A stretch of 64,000 nt of DNA from Dermatophagoides farinae (lineage: Eukaryota > Arthropoda > Arachnida > Sarcoptiformes > Pyroglyphidae), in assembly GCF_024713945.1 (NCBI RefSeq), contig NC_134681.1, positions 4,131,501 to 4,195,500 on the forward strand, read 5' to 3'. Of this stretch, positions 1 through 14,100 are shown one piece after another. Position numbers and translations under genes: made by a program. The first letter of the stretch is position 1. Each line of letters begins with the position of its first letter. The notes beneath the pieces are model-generated. The model made no database searches and had not been told where the DNA came from. It saw only the letters and a program-made list of their open reading frames with translations.

Positions 1-491
1 AATTGCTAATCCATTCGTCTAAAAAATGGAATTTTTTTTTTTTTTTTTGCTTACCTCAGGGTTGAATACCTTGATTTTTTTTCTCGTATTTACTCAAATT
101 TTTATTTTTTCTTTATAAAGTTTTTTTCGATTTGATTTTTACCGGAAAATTGACACTTTTTTTTCATTATTCGTATGTATACGAAAAAAAAAAACGAAGA
201 AGAAGGTTTTAATCAGTCATTTTTTTTGTGGGAAAAGTTTTCAGTTTTAAATGATACGAAAATTTTTTACTATTAATGACTATAAGATAATTTTTGTAAG
301 TTTGTTTTTCTCTGAAAAAATTGATAAAATGAATAGTAAAAAAAGATAATGATTTTCTTCGAATAATAAACACAATACAATTATATAATATGATGATTAT
401 GAATGTAAGTTGAATGATGACAAAATTTGATTATTAAATGAGTTTTTTTTTGTTGCTGTTGTTGTTGTTATTGATGATTAGTTATTTTTTT
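1..491. other. Intergenic, downstream of the p24 gene
   Basis: No gene seen. The stretch is AT-rich with several poly-T/poly-A runs and a short GTT repeat near 450-470. The first part may belong to the 3' untranslated region of the minus-strand p24 gene, but I see no decisive processing signal. Confidence 0.5.
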
Positions 492-1219
492 TCAAACAAC
501 TCGCCGTACTTCAAAAAAACGTTTCAAATAGAATACCTGGCCCAATGTAATGGCAACCAATAATAATGCCTCAAAACATGCCCATAATAATACACGTGAA
601 TTAGTGGAATCATTTATCTGTCTATGAATACGATCACGTACAGTCATATATTCTTGTTCATGTTTTACTGATGAAAGGCCACTAGTTAAATCTTTGACCA
701 TTTCTTCTAATTTATTATGATCATTTGATCCAGATGATGAATCATGATGAGCACCACCAATACCATCTTTATTTTCATGTTTAGCTTTTTCTTCAACATC
801 CATTGAAAACATTACCACTTTTGGTGTCATTGATGACATTTTATTACCAAAACAATATTGATAATCACCATCCATATGTGCAGCAAATGTATATTTTCCA
901 CTTGATACACGTTCTTCATGATGAATTTCTTTATGATCGGGACCTAATATTTAAGATGAAAAAATAAGATTTTAAAAAAATAGCCATTTTATGTATTGTT
1001 ATTTAACATACCAACAATGGAAAGATCGAGATCAAGGAATCCACCTTCAACCACTTCGAATGTTAATCCCATTTTTGTACCGGATGCAACACGTTCAAAG
1101 AAACATTCTTCACCATGTGCATCTATCACAAGAAAATATGAATGAACAGAATTCAGGCAAATGGCTAGAATAATAGCCACAATAAAAATTGATTTTGATT
1201 TGACTGTCAGATTTTTCAT
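492..1219 (-). CDS. TMED2: p24 family cargo receptor, TMED2-like (transmembrane emp24 domain protein)
   Basis: Type I membrane protein of the p24 family, which cycles between ER and Golgi and sorts cargo (including GPI-anchored proteins) into COPI/COPII vesicles. Two exons: 1219-1012 and 943-492, joined in phase 1 across a 67-nt GT-AG intron; 219 aa. Seen: N-terminal signal peptide (about residues 1-27), GOLD domain with the two conserved cysteines (GEECFFE and DYQYCFGNK), a luminal coiled-coil stretch with an ERVSS-type segment, a single C-terminal membrane helix, and the tail [12 protein letters not shown]. The FF and the RRVV ending are typical of the p24-beta (TMED2) branch. The protein is some 18 residues longer than vertebrate TMED2 because of a low-complexity insert rich in Asp, His, Ser and Gly between the GOLD domain and the coiled coil. 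The start is the first ATG and gives an intact signal peptide. It is divergent from the secreted orphan at 1862. Confidence 0.93.
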
Positions 1220-1861
1220 TGTTCAATATATTTCTCACAATAACTATGATGATTGAACCGGACTGAAAAAAAACGATACAAAAATTCGTAGATTGAAACC
1301 AAATCAATTCACTTTCAATTTCAATATTTGTTGTTTATGGTCTGGAAATTCATGAAAAAAAAACAAATGCAATGATAGTTGATCAAGATTAAATGTTTCT
1401 GTTGGTGTGAAATTGTCGGTATTTTTCACCGAAGACACGTCACACTGAACGTTATTGTTGTGTATGTTTGATTCGATTTGATTTCCAAGAAAGTTTTTTT
1501 TTTACTCAATGTGTTTGCCCAGAAAATTTATCATCATCCTGTTGATTTTATATTTGGCCTAAATTGCGATTTTTATTTTTTGCACTTTCAATTTTTTTTT
1601 TCACTTGAATCAAGCTGTTTAAATATTTGGACAAAATGAACAATTGGAAATAATTTTTTTTTCATCGAAATTGTGAATTCATATTTTGTTCCAAAAAAAA
1701 AAATTTTTTTTTTACGCCAGTTATCATTTTGTTTATACAGCCAGCCATTTAATGTGTAGAGCTTTTTTTTGTTTCCGCGGTATAAAAATGATCAACAAAA
1801 TCGAAATGAAATTCTTGGATTCATCATCATCATCATCATTTCATCAAAAATTTAAAACGAA
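1220..1861. other. Divergent promoter region between the p24 gene and the secreted orphan
   Basis: About 640 bases separate the two divergent start codons. The region is AT-rich with poly-T runs and an ATC repeat near 1822-1840. It probably carries both promoters; a TATA-like site lies near the plus-strand gene. Confidence 0.5.
1781..1787 (+). promoter_or_regulatory. Putative TATA box for the secreted orphan gene
   Basis: TATAAAA preceded by a short GC-rich stretch (CCGCGG) that stands out from the AT-rich surroundings. It lies about 80 bases before the start codon at 1862, which leaves room for a 5' UTR of roughly 50 bases. In DNA this AT-rich, chance TATA matches are common; the GC-rich flank and the distance are the only support. 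Confidence 0.35.
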
Positions 1862-2622
1862 ATGGAAATCTATTCGATGAGAATAATAATAGTGATTATT
1901 CTCAATCTTTCCATGGCATTATCAATGGATCGAATCGATGTTCAATTACGTCGTGAACAATTTCGATTATTTCAATTATATCAACAACAATGTTGGATAC
2001 AAAATCGTCGTAAGTGTTTTCTTTTCTTTTTTTTTGTTTTTTTTTCATTCATCATATTGACTTTTCATCTAATGAATCTACAATTAGCAATCAAAGTGGA
2101 TCAACTTTTATCGTTGATAAATCAATGTGCACGACCACATTTAATGAGAGCTGATTTTATTCCGGTAAATTTTTGCGTTTTTTTTTTGTTTGCAAATTTG
2201 AAACAAAAAAAAATTTTTTTATTCCAAAAAAAGCATGATATATTTCCATATCATTTTGATCGAATCAATTATGAATGTCTTAATGGTTTTGTCAGTCCAC
2301 AATGGAATATTTGTGATCAATTTGTATTGGATTCAATGATGAAATGTTGGCTACAACCAAAAGATATGGCCATTTGGTTTCGATTACAATTATTATATCA
2401 ATGGAATCGTGATTCTATGGCAACATTGGTTGAACAAATAATGGTATATGGTATTTAAATCACATCATTTTCAATTGATTTAAATTGAATTTTTTTTTTG
2501 TTTCTTTCAATCACATATAGAATGATTGTACGTATCTATTGGAAATGATAAACAAGAAAAATATGGATGAAAATGGCAATAATGAAATCGTAGACAAACG
2601 AAATCAAACAAAATCTTTGTAA
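1862..2622 (+). CDS. Small secreted protein, four exons, unrecognised
   Basis: I do not recognise this family. Model: exons 1862-2009, 2088-2164, 2234-2443 and 2521-2622, all GT-AG and phase-consistent; 178 aa. The first 20-25 residues are a hydrophobic signal peptide; translation could also begin at the in-frame ATG at 1877. The mature part has six cysteines and many aromatic residues, and looks helical. The cysteine spacing (about 18, 26, 11, 10, 34 residues) does not match the classical insect odorant-binding pattern. There are no membrane helices after the signal peptide, so secretion is the likely fate. The first two introns (78 and 69 nt) are multiples of three without stop codons, so an intron-retaining read-through protein could also be made. 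Real coding is supported by splice sites placed exactly where the sequence turns low-complexity; the function is unknown. Confidence 0.7.
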
Positions 2623-4570
2623 TTTAATAATCCTGTAATCATTATGGTCATCATCATCATCATCGAATGACCTTGTGTGTGTGTTTACAAACATTATAAA
2701 CCACACAATTGACCATTGACACATGCATGTGTGAACATCAAACAGAACAAATAAAGCACAACAAAAAAAATTTTATTAATGTCAACAAGGTCATTGCAAT
2801 GCATGAAAAAAAACAACAACAACAACAACAACAACATCTGGCAACATCTTTATTCTATGGCCAAACGAAAACAAAAAAAAACAAAAAAAAGGAGAAAAAA
2901 CTCTTGTTCATCTTTACCAATAAAATCACAAGACTTGTGAACTGATCGCATCACCAAAAACCACCACCACCCCTCCCCGTCACACATACAATCAAGCATC
3001 ATCAAACAATTGGTGGATTTCATTTTTATTCATTCAGATTGATGGAATGATGATATTATTATATATATATTATTATTATGGCTGTTAAAATAACGAATAA
3101 AGAATAAATAAAAAAAAACGAAATTTTATGATTCTAGAAATTTTTGTTTTTTTTTATTATTTATTTTTTTCTTCCATTTTCATTTTTTTATTTTCCATTC
3201 TCATTCAGCTATCTATCTATATATGTGAATAGAAATCATTATGATGATGATTTTTTTATGATCAAAAAAAAAGCAGCGGTGCTGGTGGTGGTGGTGGTGG
3301 TATATATTTAAAATTTTCATTATATACGCAGAGAATATCATTAAAAATTTTTTTGCTGTTTTTTTTTTAATTTGTTCTGTAATATAGCTGTTTTATATAT
3401 TTATTTTATAGCTTTCTTCTTCTGTCATCGCGTTGTCGATCGACCTCGGACCAACCAACCGACCGAACAAACGACCAACCGAAATTGAGTTTTTTTTTTC
3501 TTGATTTTTTTTTCTCGATAAACCAAAACGACGAAAATCCCATTCGATTATAGCCCCGATATATATATATTTTTATTTTTATTTTACTTTTTTATTTATT
3601 TTTTTATTTTATTTTACAAACTAGAAAAAATGGGGGTGATGGCGATGGTAGTAGTGGTGGTAGTGGTGGTGGTTGTGGGGGTGATGAACAAACTTTGAAA
3701 GTTTGCCGTTTGAATTTTTATTTTTTATTATTTTTTATTTTTATTTTTATTTTATTTACACTGGATTGAATATATACATGAATGAATGTGATAAATTTCA
3801 GGGATTTGCAATGTGAAATGGAATGTATGAAAAGATAGTTAAATAGATAGATAGTTAGATAGATAGATAAAACGACCAACCGAGAAAGCTTTTTTTTTTT
3901 TGTTTGTTTGTCCACTGAACACAAACACACTACTGGGGAGAAAAAAAAATTGAAAAATTCAAATTTCTAAAATGCAAACGAAAAATGAACAACTTATTAC
4001 CATTTCATTTCATTTATAGATATAGATAATATAATATATGAGCTGTGTGTGTGTTGAGACAAGCCCAGACTATTTTCATTTCATTTCATTTTTCATTCAT
4101 TCATTTTTCTATTCATTTATTGTTGTTTCTTCTTCTTCTTCTTCTTCGTTTTTTTTGTTGTCTTCAACATTAACATCTTCTTCTTCTTTTTCTTTAAACG
4201 ATAATATATAAAACTCGCTTTTTTTAAATTTTTTTAAATCATTTATTGTTACCTTTTGGGAGAAAAAAAAATGCTGTTTAAACTCATAAAAATAGCGAGA
4301 GAAAGACGAACGATTCAATTCCACTTCCATCTACACACACACACATACACACAAATACCAAAAACACCGACATTGATCATTAATAGAATTATGGGATTTT
4401 TTATTATTATTATTATAAAATGAACAAAATATAAATGAATCCTGTTTTTTTTTCTGTTGTCTTTCTTTCTTTCTTCATCATCATCATCATTCGGTTCGAT
4501 GTTCGATGTTTTGACTTTTTTTTTTTTGCTTGCTTTTCGTTTGTTTGTTGCTTTTACCAATTCACGTTCA

Positions 4571-4573
4571 TCT

Positions 4574-4605
<32 letters not shown>

Positions 4606-4620
4606 GTCATCGTCGTCGTT
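4571..4620. repeat. Imperfect (TCG)n trinucleotide repeat
   Basis: About 50 bases of TCG/CGT units with occasional TCA and TTG variants. It is GC-richer than its surroundings and is read in different frames as poly-Ser, poly-Val or poly-Thr, which explains the spurious frames here. Confidence 0.85.
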
Positions 4621-5909
4621 ATATTGCTATAATTTGGTTTGGTTTGGTTTCTCATATATTGATTATGATGATGATGATGATTGATTGTGCCTCTGTGTAT
4701 GTGAAATGAAAATCTTTTTTTTCTGTTTTTTTTTTGGTTATTCAATGCCTTTTATTATTGATTTACATTTGATTTGAATTTTTTTTTTTCGTTTTTTCGT
4801 GCGTGTGTATGTGTATGCATGTTACAAATTACGATTATCATCAGAAAATTTCAACATTTTTTTTTTAAATTTTATTCCATTGCATTCAATCAATCAATCA
4901 TTCAATCAATTAATCAATCAATGGAGAAGCCACTTGAGTATATATGGGATTTTTTTGTTTTTTTTTTTTTTTTTTTGTTCGTTCATACAAGGCAAATAAC
5001 ATTAACGTTATTATCATCATCATCAGCATCAACATTGATAAATTAGCTATAAAAATCGAATCATTTTTTTTTTTTTAAAAGCCATTATTCGATTGATAAT
5101 AAATAATATAAAGAGATTAACTCTTAGTTATTATATATTATATTTTTTAATTATATTTTTATTATTATACATTTAATGACAACAACAGCATCATCATCAT
5201 CATCAAACGACAGCATCAACATATTTGATGATGATTGATTGATTGATTGATTGATTTAGATTTAGATAATGATTCGATTGATTTAATTGTATATATACAA
5301 GAGAAATGCGAGAAAGAGAGAAAATGTACAAAATATCATGGATTGAATACATTTGATCAATCGATTTAGGATAATAAGATATAATGATGATGATAAAATA
5401 GAAATAAAAAAAAAATTACAGGGAAAAAAATTGTGCGTGATTGTATTTGTCGATTGATTTTTCATTCATTTATTTTTTAAAATTTCATTTATCAAATGTG
5501 TGTAAGACATTGATTTTGATTTTTTGTTGTATGTAAAAAAAAAAAATTTTAAAATAAAAATTCTATTCTATATTAACACATTTAGATTCCTGTGTTTTTT
5601 GCTGTTGTTGTTGTTGTTGTTGTTTTTTTTAGACTGTAGCTGTGTGTGTATATCGTCATGAACTTTTGAACTTTATTTTTTTTTTTTGTCGTCGTTGTTG
5701 TTGTTATTGCTGTTGCTGTTGTTTTAGTGAATGCGTTCCAACATTAATAGAAAATTTTAAAATTTTTTTTTTTTTTAAATAAATTATTACCACTACTAAT
5801 TTTTTTTTTTTTTTTTTGGATTCCATAATATTTTAATGTGTATGTGTGTGCGATGTGTGTGTGGTGTGATAAACAGCCACCACACTACTTGTTATTATTG
5901 CCACTAGGT

Positions 5910-5948
5910 TTTTATTACTAAAATGGTTCTTCCATTTTAGTAATAAAA
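5910..5948. repeat. Perfect 17-bp hairpin with 5-nt loop
   Basis: Bases 5910-5926 are exactly complementary to 5932-5948, with loop TTCTT. The stem is too short for a usual animal pre-miRNA and is followed by no clear poly-T terminator. It could be a small structured element or simply a chance palindrome. Confidence 0.7.
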
Positions 5949-8900
5949 TGGATTAAAATTATTATAATTTTTTTTTCTTCTAAAAAATTGAAATAAATAA
6001 AAAGAATCCGCATCAATTTTTTTTTCATTATTTTTTTCTCCAACATCTTCATCATCATCATCATCATCCTGATTGAATTGTATGAACATCACATCGCATT
6101 TATCAGTGTATGTGTGTGTGTGTGTGTGTAGAAGTAGAAGTGGCAGTGAATTCTAAATTACACCACTACTACTACGACGACGAAAAAAAAAATTAAATAT
6201 AAAAAAAAATCTAATAAAAAATAATGGCCATATTTTTTTTTAATATGAATTGAGACAAAAATTCTTCGATTCTTTTATGATAGAATAATGAAAATGAAGC
6301 TGAATTACCAAACGATATAGTTTTTTTTTTGGTGATGATTCTGTAGTATTCTGTATTTGCAGTATTATACTCTGATTTATATATAATTTTTTTATTATTA
6401 TTATTCATAATTTTGTTTTCCGATTCTTCATATATTCATAATAATTATTATTAATGATGATGATGATGAAAAAAACGTAGAGAATTTCTCCCATTTCAAT
6501 TCTTTCTTGTCTCTCTGTGTGTGTGTGTGTGTGTGTGTGTCTGCTATGATGAACTTTTATATACAATTTTTATTTGGCTAAATGAAAATGAAAAAAAATT
6601 TTTAATTCCAAAAAGTGCATGGTTTTTTTGTGTGTGTGTGTGTGTGTGTGTGTTTGTAAAACAACGCCGCCGCTGCTGCTGTTCATCTTTTTTTTTTTTT
6701 TTTTTTTTGGTTTTCACCCCCACCCCACCACATTCATCAAAATCAACTTTATTCAATGCTTCTACAATTCTACTTCTACTTCTACTTTTTTTTCTATCTA
6801 GTTTGTTCGTTGTTCGTTCTTTATATTGGATTATTATTATTTTCATTTTGGAAAACTGGTACTCGTTTAGATGATCAAGAAAACTAAAAAAAAAAAAAAA
6901 AAAAATTTCATTTTTTTGTGGTAGAAGCATTCTGAAAACAAACGTTAAACACAAAAAAAATTCTGCTTTTTTTATAATAATAATAATAATCATCATCGTT
7001 TATTATTATTATTATTATTTTGTAATATTGAATCATTCGCTTGGCTTGTTCAGTGTGTGAATTTGTATTGGATGAAATTATTACTGGTTATAATAACTGG
7101 CAACACTACCACCACCACCATCAATAGTCAAGCAATCAACCAACTAAACAACTATACCAAGCCACACAACCACCACCACCACCACCACCATCATCATCAT
7201 CATGAATAAATAAATCCACAATAAGGATTCATTTTTATTTTTTTATTTTTTACTTTCTACCCTATTTTACAATTATTACAATTATAAAATTGCAACAATA
7301 ATAAATGTGATGATGATGATGATGATAATTATTGCCATCATCTTCATTGTTCATGTGAATGTATTCCAGATGAATTAAAAACGATTCTTCAATTCTTTTT
7401 ATTCTTGTTTAATTGAATTCTAATCATCAAACTTTGTCTCTTACAACACATTTGACATTTGTTTCTTTTTTCATATGTGTGTGTGTGTGTCGTTATCATC
7501 ATCATTCTCCATTCCATTATGACAACAAAAATGATAAAATAATGAATCACAGTGACAGCGAAGTGAAATATCAAATGACATAATATGACACATTATGAAA
7601 TTGAATTCTTAGAAAACTTTTTTACATACACACACACATACACACATCACACATTTTACCATTTATCGTCATCAATCAATCAATATTTTGAATTTGAATT
7701 TTGTCGTTGGCTTCCAAATATTTGAATTTTTTTAATACAATTCTCATTCAAATTGTCGATCAACGGTGTGTATGAATTTTCATTTTTATTTTCTTTTTGA
7801 TCATATTTCAAACAAACGTACAAGAGACAAAAAAAAATCAAATTAAATCCACTTTGTATCCAAAGTGGAATGAAAAGCAACAAGAAAATTTTGGCCATTC
7901 ATGATTATCACACACACACACACACACACCTGCACATCCATAATCATCATTAATGGCCATGAATTTTATTGGATTCAATTTAACATTTTTCTTTTTTTTT
8001 CTCATTATGAGATGATGTTTAGTAGTGGTTACAAACAAACATTACATTACATTACATTACAAAACATCCTATTTAGTTACAATTTTTTTTTTGATTTTAA
8101 TTAAATTCATCATCAAATTAACATAAAAAAACATAGGTAGGTGTCTGTGTGTGTGTGTGTGTTTGTATACGTTTTCACATGTATTTAAATGAAGCCAATA
8201 GCGGCCGCTGTATTGTGTGTGTGTTTAGTGTGATGATAGTTTGCAGGTTTATTTGTTTTGTTTAACTTGAATTTAAATTATTCTTGATGATTTTTTTTTC
8301 TTTCGGATACATTTGATTATAGCGTTGGTGATGACGCCCACACACCACCATTCATTTATACTACATTATTTTGACATTTCAACTTATTCCAAATGATGAT
8401 GAAAAATCCAAAATGCATAAAAAAAACTTAATCAAATGAGATGACTGATTTGCACTTAAATCTTTTCCATTTTATTTCCATTTTTAATCTCATAAATGTC
8501 ATTTTTCATAAACATAAATTTTGAATTTTGAAAAAAAAGTTTTTTTGTTGTGCTCATTACATGAATCAATTTGATTTGATTTTTTTTTTTTTTTTTTGCA
8601 TCATCAAATTTTCAAGCCAAAAAATTAAAATTCTATAAATGAATTGAATGAATGAATGAATGAATGAATTGAAGAAAAGAAAAAAAAATTATCATCATGA
8701 ATGAATGGAAAAACATGGGAAAAAAAAAATTTTTTTTTCTTCTTTTCATTTCTTTCATCATATATAATATTTACATCACACATCTGTCTTGATTGTGGAA
8801 TGAATGATTATTGAAACACCATATAATCATCACCGATAATAATAACGATTATGATGATGATGATGATGATGATGATGGAAATATTCCTGATAGAAACAAC

Positions 8901-11165
8901 CAACCAGCAGCAAGCCAGCCAGCCAAACAATTTTTTTCATCGATTCAGCCATTTTTATTTTAATATATCAAATTATAATGGATTTTATTATTATTAAACA
9001 ACCAAATGAAATTTCCATTTTATCCGTGGCAAGAGCATCAAGATTTACTTCACTAAAAAAAAAAAATTTTTTTTTTCATTTGAATTTCATTTCAAGTGCT
9101 GTTCATTCGTTTTTAATGAATAAAAGTTTTTGTTGTTGTTGTTGTTGTTGAATAGAATTTGAAATTTTTTTTTTCATTTTATTTTTTAAAAGTTATAATT
9201 ATGTGTTTACAATTACAATTGATTTTTTTTTAGTCAGTCCATTGAATGAATCGAGAAAGAAAATAGAAATTGTTTGCTTGCCACACTCAAAACCACTCAA
9301 ACTACTATCAACCAGATAGCTAGAGAGAGAGAGAGAGAGAAAGGTGAAGAAAAATTCAAATTACAAATTTTCTTCCATGTGAATATAACGAATGAATGAA
9401 AGAAAGAAAGAAAGAAACAAAAATTTACATACAAATTTCATTTTTCTAGCTTTTCATCTTTTTTTCAAATGATAATAAATTTTGAAATTTTGAATTTTTT
9501 TGGCTGAAATTTTGAATTTTTTTATTATTATTATTATTATCAAAATGAACAAATGAATTGAATTGAATTGAATTGAATATGAAGAAAAAAAAAGACGTAA
9601 AATTGAATATATATGGCCACCACACCTTTTAATCAAACACATACAGTGTGAAGTGGAGTGAGAGAGAGAGAGAGAGAGAGAAGGGAAAATAGTTTTTTTT
9701 TTACCTGAAAAAAATGGCGCATATCAACATTTGGTCTGATCTGACAAACAAACACACACAGTCATCATACAATCTATTATTATTATGTAATCAGCCATTT
9801 ATTCATATACAGTCGTGTGTATTTGAATAATCTGGATGTTTTTTTTTCAAATTCATTTATATATTACGTGGAAGTTTGTTTTTTGTTTTTGAATTTTTTT
9901 TTTGTGAATATTTTAAAAATCGATAAAATTTTTGCAATTTTAACAATATGATGATGATGATGACTCACATCTTGACTACACTACACACAGTTGTTCATTT
10001 TTTGTTTTGATGAAAAGAATATCCGAGATACTTGAAATTTTTTATTTTTCACAAATATCTGCAGTATATAACACATCATCATTATCGAACATATAGTGAG
10101 CGAAAAAATTGAGTGAGAGAGAGAGAGAGAGATGGCAAAATTATGAATATAATAATTAGTTTTGAAAGAAGAACAAAGAAAGTAAAAAAAAAAAAAAAAA
10201 TTTCCAAAATCCCATCCAATCGACAGGCAAACACAAAATTTAAATTTCAATGAATGAATTTTTTTTTTATTTTATTTTTTAAAATTAATCATTAACACAA
10301 ATATGAATGTGTGTGTGTGTGTGTGTGTGTTTGTAATTCAATACAATATACATTCATTTGGTTGATTGAACGCCGTATACGCACGCAAAAAACACACAAT
10401 TTTTATTATTATTATTTTGCCTTTTGTTTTTGTTTTTGTTTTTTTTTTATTTTGGTTTTGGTTTTCTTTGTTTTGTTTTCGTTTGCCTATTGATGATGAT
10501 GATGATGATATATATAATATATAATATAATCCTGGTTTAATTCACCAAACATTTCTTTTTTTTTTTGATATACACATGTATGTAAAAAGGTGATTGAACT
10601 TTTATTATTTTTTTTTCATTTCATTTGATTTTGATATATATATGATTTTTATTGACTTAATATACTGAATGATGATTGTGAACAACAACAACAAAAACGA
10701 TTGATTCTTCTTCTTCTTTTATTTTCGGTTTTTTGAAAAGACCAAAAAAAAAAAAACGATTGTGATGATGTGATTTTTGTCACCACAATTTAAATGATAT
10801 AATATCTCTCTCTCTGTCATTACGGTGAAAATGATGATGATTCGATGATTCGAATGTGTGTAAAAAAAAAATACAAAAAACTTGGCGCCATCTTGTTTCT
10901 GCCGTTTGAGTTTTTTCGAGTTGTTTATTTTGTTTGTTTGTTTGTTTGTCGTTCATATTTGTGTAAATGTTTACAATTGAAATTTTCAATTTTACTAATT
11001 CTTTTTTTTTTCATTTATTTCAGATTTCTTTCTCCTTTTTATTGAATTCACTTCTTAATGGACTATATTTATATATATCTTGATGATAAAGACAAATATT
11101 TCATTGATATTTTTTATTTATTAATGATTTGAAATCTTACCCGAACAAAACAAAACAAAAAAAAA

Positions 11166-14100
11166 ATGAATGATTCGACAGCCACAACGAAAGAAGTTGG
11201 TGATAATCGTATCATCAATGATGATGGATGTAAAAAATTACCATCATCATCATCAACAACAACAATATCAGCAGCAGCAGCAGCATCATCAACAGCATCA
11301 GCAGCAGCAAAAATATCAACAACAACAACAACAATACGTGATGTCAACAATGATCATGATAATGATAATAATATGATGAATCCAATTATGATGATAAATC
11401 GTAATAAGAATAGATTAAAAGATAATAATAGAAATCAACGGAAAACGATAAAAATGTTGGAACAAGTAGAAAAATCATCCAAACTAATAATGTTTGAACA
11501 ACAAAATCGTCGTTTAGAGACTGAAATTGATGAAATGAAAGAATTAATATTTTCAATGAAACATTCGATCAATATATTGGAAAAAATTCGTCGTACATCA
11601 CGTGAATACATTCAATATATGCGTTTATTATTTTTTGCATGTGTCAAGAATAATTCCAATGAGATAAACAAATTGCATAAAATTATTGCCGAAATTGATC
11701 ATGATCTAGATAATTGGGATCAAAAATATGAATCAATCACATTGTTTCAGACTAATAGTGGTAATGATGAAAAAATACGTTCATTATTCACTCTTGGTAG
11801 TAGTGTTGGTGGTAATAGTAGCAGCAGCAGTAGTAGTATAAATTCAAAACAACAACGACCAAAACAATCGATCAATTTGAAACGAAGAAAATTGAACAAT
11901 TTTAATATTAATATTCATTCTGATGAAAGATTAAATATGAAAAGAAATTCAATGAAAAATATCATCAATGAACAAGCACAAAATTTTAAACAACAACAAA
12001 CCAGATTGCCATCTACCTCAAATACAATGATCAATGATAAATTTTGGTTGAATGATTTGAATCAAAAATTTCGTACAAAATCATCAAAAATGATGATGAT
12101 GCCAGAAGATGATGATTATGATTATGATGATGACGATGATGATGATGATGATGATGATGATAATAATGATAATGTTAATGTTAATGGTATCAGTGGAACT
12201 GGTAATTATGGTTATGATGAAAATATTGATGATAATGATAATGATGACCACGGTGATGGTGATGTTTATCGTGATAGAGATGATCTCATTATATCTACAG
12301 GTGTCAATGATTGTTCATATGGTAATCAATCGATATCATTACCAAATGATAATGTGATCGATCTCAATATGTCTAATGAAACAAACAATATGATAATACC
12401 AACAGAACTTTGTGAAGTTTCTATGGATACAGCATCCAATAATAATGAATCATCATCAATTGGATTAAATTTCTTAAATTCTGGAATGGAAATGGCCACT
12501 GATTTATATGAATCAAAAAATGATAACAACAATATGATGATGATGAAAAAAGATGGTTCAAAACAATCGGCAACGATTCAAACAGTGATTGAAACATTCT
12601 ATAAGAAAATTAATAAAAAAAATCTACAACGACGACAACAATTAATGTCAACATCAAATATAAATATGAACATGAACGATATGTTGTTTTCTTCAACAAA
12701 ATCATTGAATAAAGCAACTATTGATACTGCTGCACAAAATCTAGCTAATCGAATGAATCATACAGCTAGACGTGAAACATTGACACCCATTCAGATGCAA
12801 CAACAACAACAACAGCAAATGACCGGTACATCATCTTGTATTGTAACAGCCAATAATGACATACCACAAACAGATTCTATCAATCAATCGAAATCAAACG
12901 TTAATGCTCATCAATCTTCATCATCAATCAGCAATAATAATAATGTCAATAACAAATCATACAATGATTATGATAATCGTTCAAGTTTAGGTGGTGCTCA
13001 TCGTACAAGAAATTTGCGAAATTTACCAGGAAACGGGAGCCAATCATCAATGGTTTCAACATCTGTCAATAATAAGCAACAACAACAATCAATATATTGT
13101 TCATCATCATCAACATCATCATCATCATCATCATCATCATCTAGTGTACATAACCAGATTGTACCAGTTCCAACAAATGCAACTACCAATCGGAACAGTA
13201 TTCATAGTGGACGAAATAATAATATTAATAATCAACAAAATACCAATGATCATCAACAATCAAATTCATTACAACAAAATTTTATGCAACAACCAGCTAA
13301 TAAACCATTATTATATTGTGATTATAATGGTTGCAAATTTCAGACCAATATTCGACAACGTTTAGTTATGCATAAACGTGTTCATCTAGGTGAAATACTT
13401 TATCATTGTGATGTTGAAGGTTGTGGATATTTTTCCAATTATAAAGGCAACATTAAAATTCATAAAAAACATCGACATCGTTCAACAAGTTCGACCTATA
13501 CAGGATCGACAACAACGACAACGGCAACAACAATTTCGTCTTCATCACCATCAATAACGAATCGTGCAACAACCAGATCAATATCGGCATTAGCAAATGA
13601 AGCACAATCACAACAAAATCAAACAATGAATGCAACAAATACACAGCAACAATCAACATCATCCTCGTATATGGATGATGTTGTTGATAATGGTAATAAT
13701 GATAATACATGCGATTTAATTATGGATAGTGATCCAATTGTACCAAAACGCCGTGGTCGTAAACGTAAACAACGAATTTATTCAAATGATTCATTTCAAC
13801 GACAACAACAACAACAACAACAACAGCAGCAGCAGCAGCAGCAACAACAACAACTACAACAACAACATTTTGCATCAGGCAGCTATTCCAACATGAATGA
13901 TGATAATAGTAATGGTAATATTAGTATGGATGATTCAATTACAGCTGAATTTGATTATGGTATGGATGATGTTTCATTATTTGTTAATGATCAATTTGGT
14001 ACCGGTTCAGTTGGTAATAGTTTAATCGATAATAATATGATTGAATCATCATTTGATAAAAATCAATCTAATGAATATGAATGTAATGTAGATAATTGTA

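Larger units (their letters stand above)
2623..11165. other. 8.5-kb stretch with no convincing coding sequence, microsatellite-rich
   Basis: No reading frame looks like protein: all long frames come from repeats such as GT/CA (6517-6540, 6629-6654, 7910-7929, 10308-10331), GAT/ATC, poly-T and AACAACA-type runs. (GA)n tracts occur at 9323-9342, 9660-9680 and 10112-10131, and an ATTAC repeat near 8041-8060. A splice-acceptor-like site (T-rich tract then CAG at 11021-11023) precedes the zinc-finger gene, so part of this stretch may be its 5' intron, with an unidentified non-coding exon upstream. The region may also hold regulatory DNA. Confidence 0.55.

Noticed and set aside
4435-4745. Overlapping frames of poly-Ser, poly-Val and poly-Thr
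   Set aside because: All come from the TCG repeat read in different frames.
6511-6880. Open frames of CVCVCVC and poly-Phe in both strands
   Set aside because: Pure translations of GT and T repeats; no domains, starts or splice context.
8201-8208. GCGGCCGC octamer in AT-rich DNA
   Set aside because: A rare restriction-site word can occur by chance; no vector or linker sequence flanks it.
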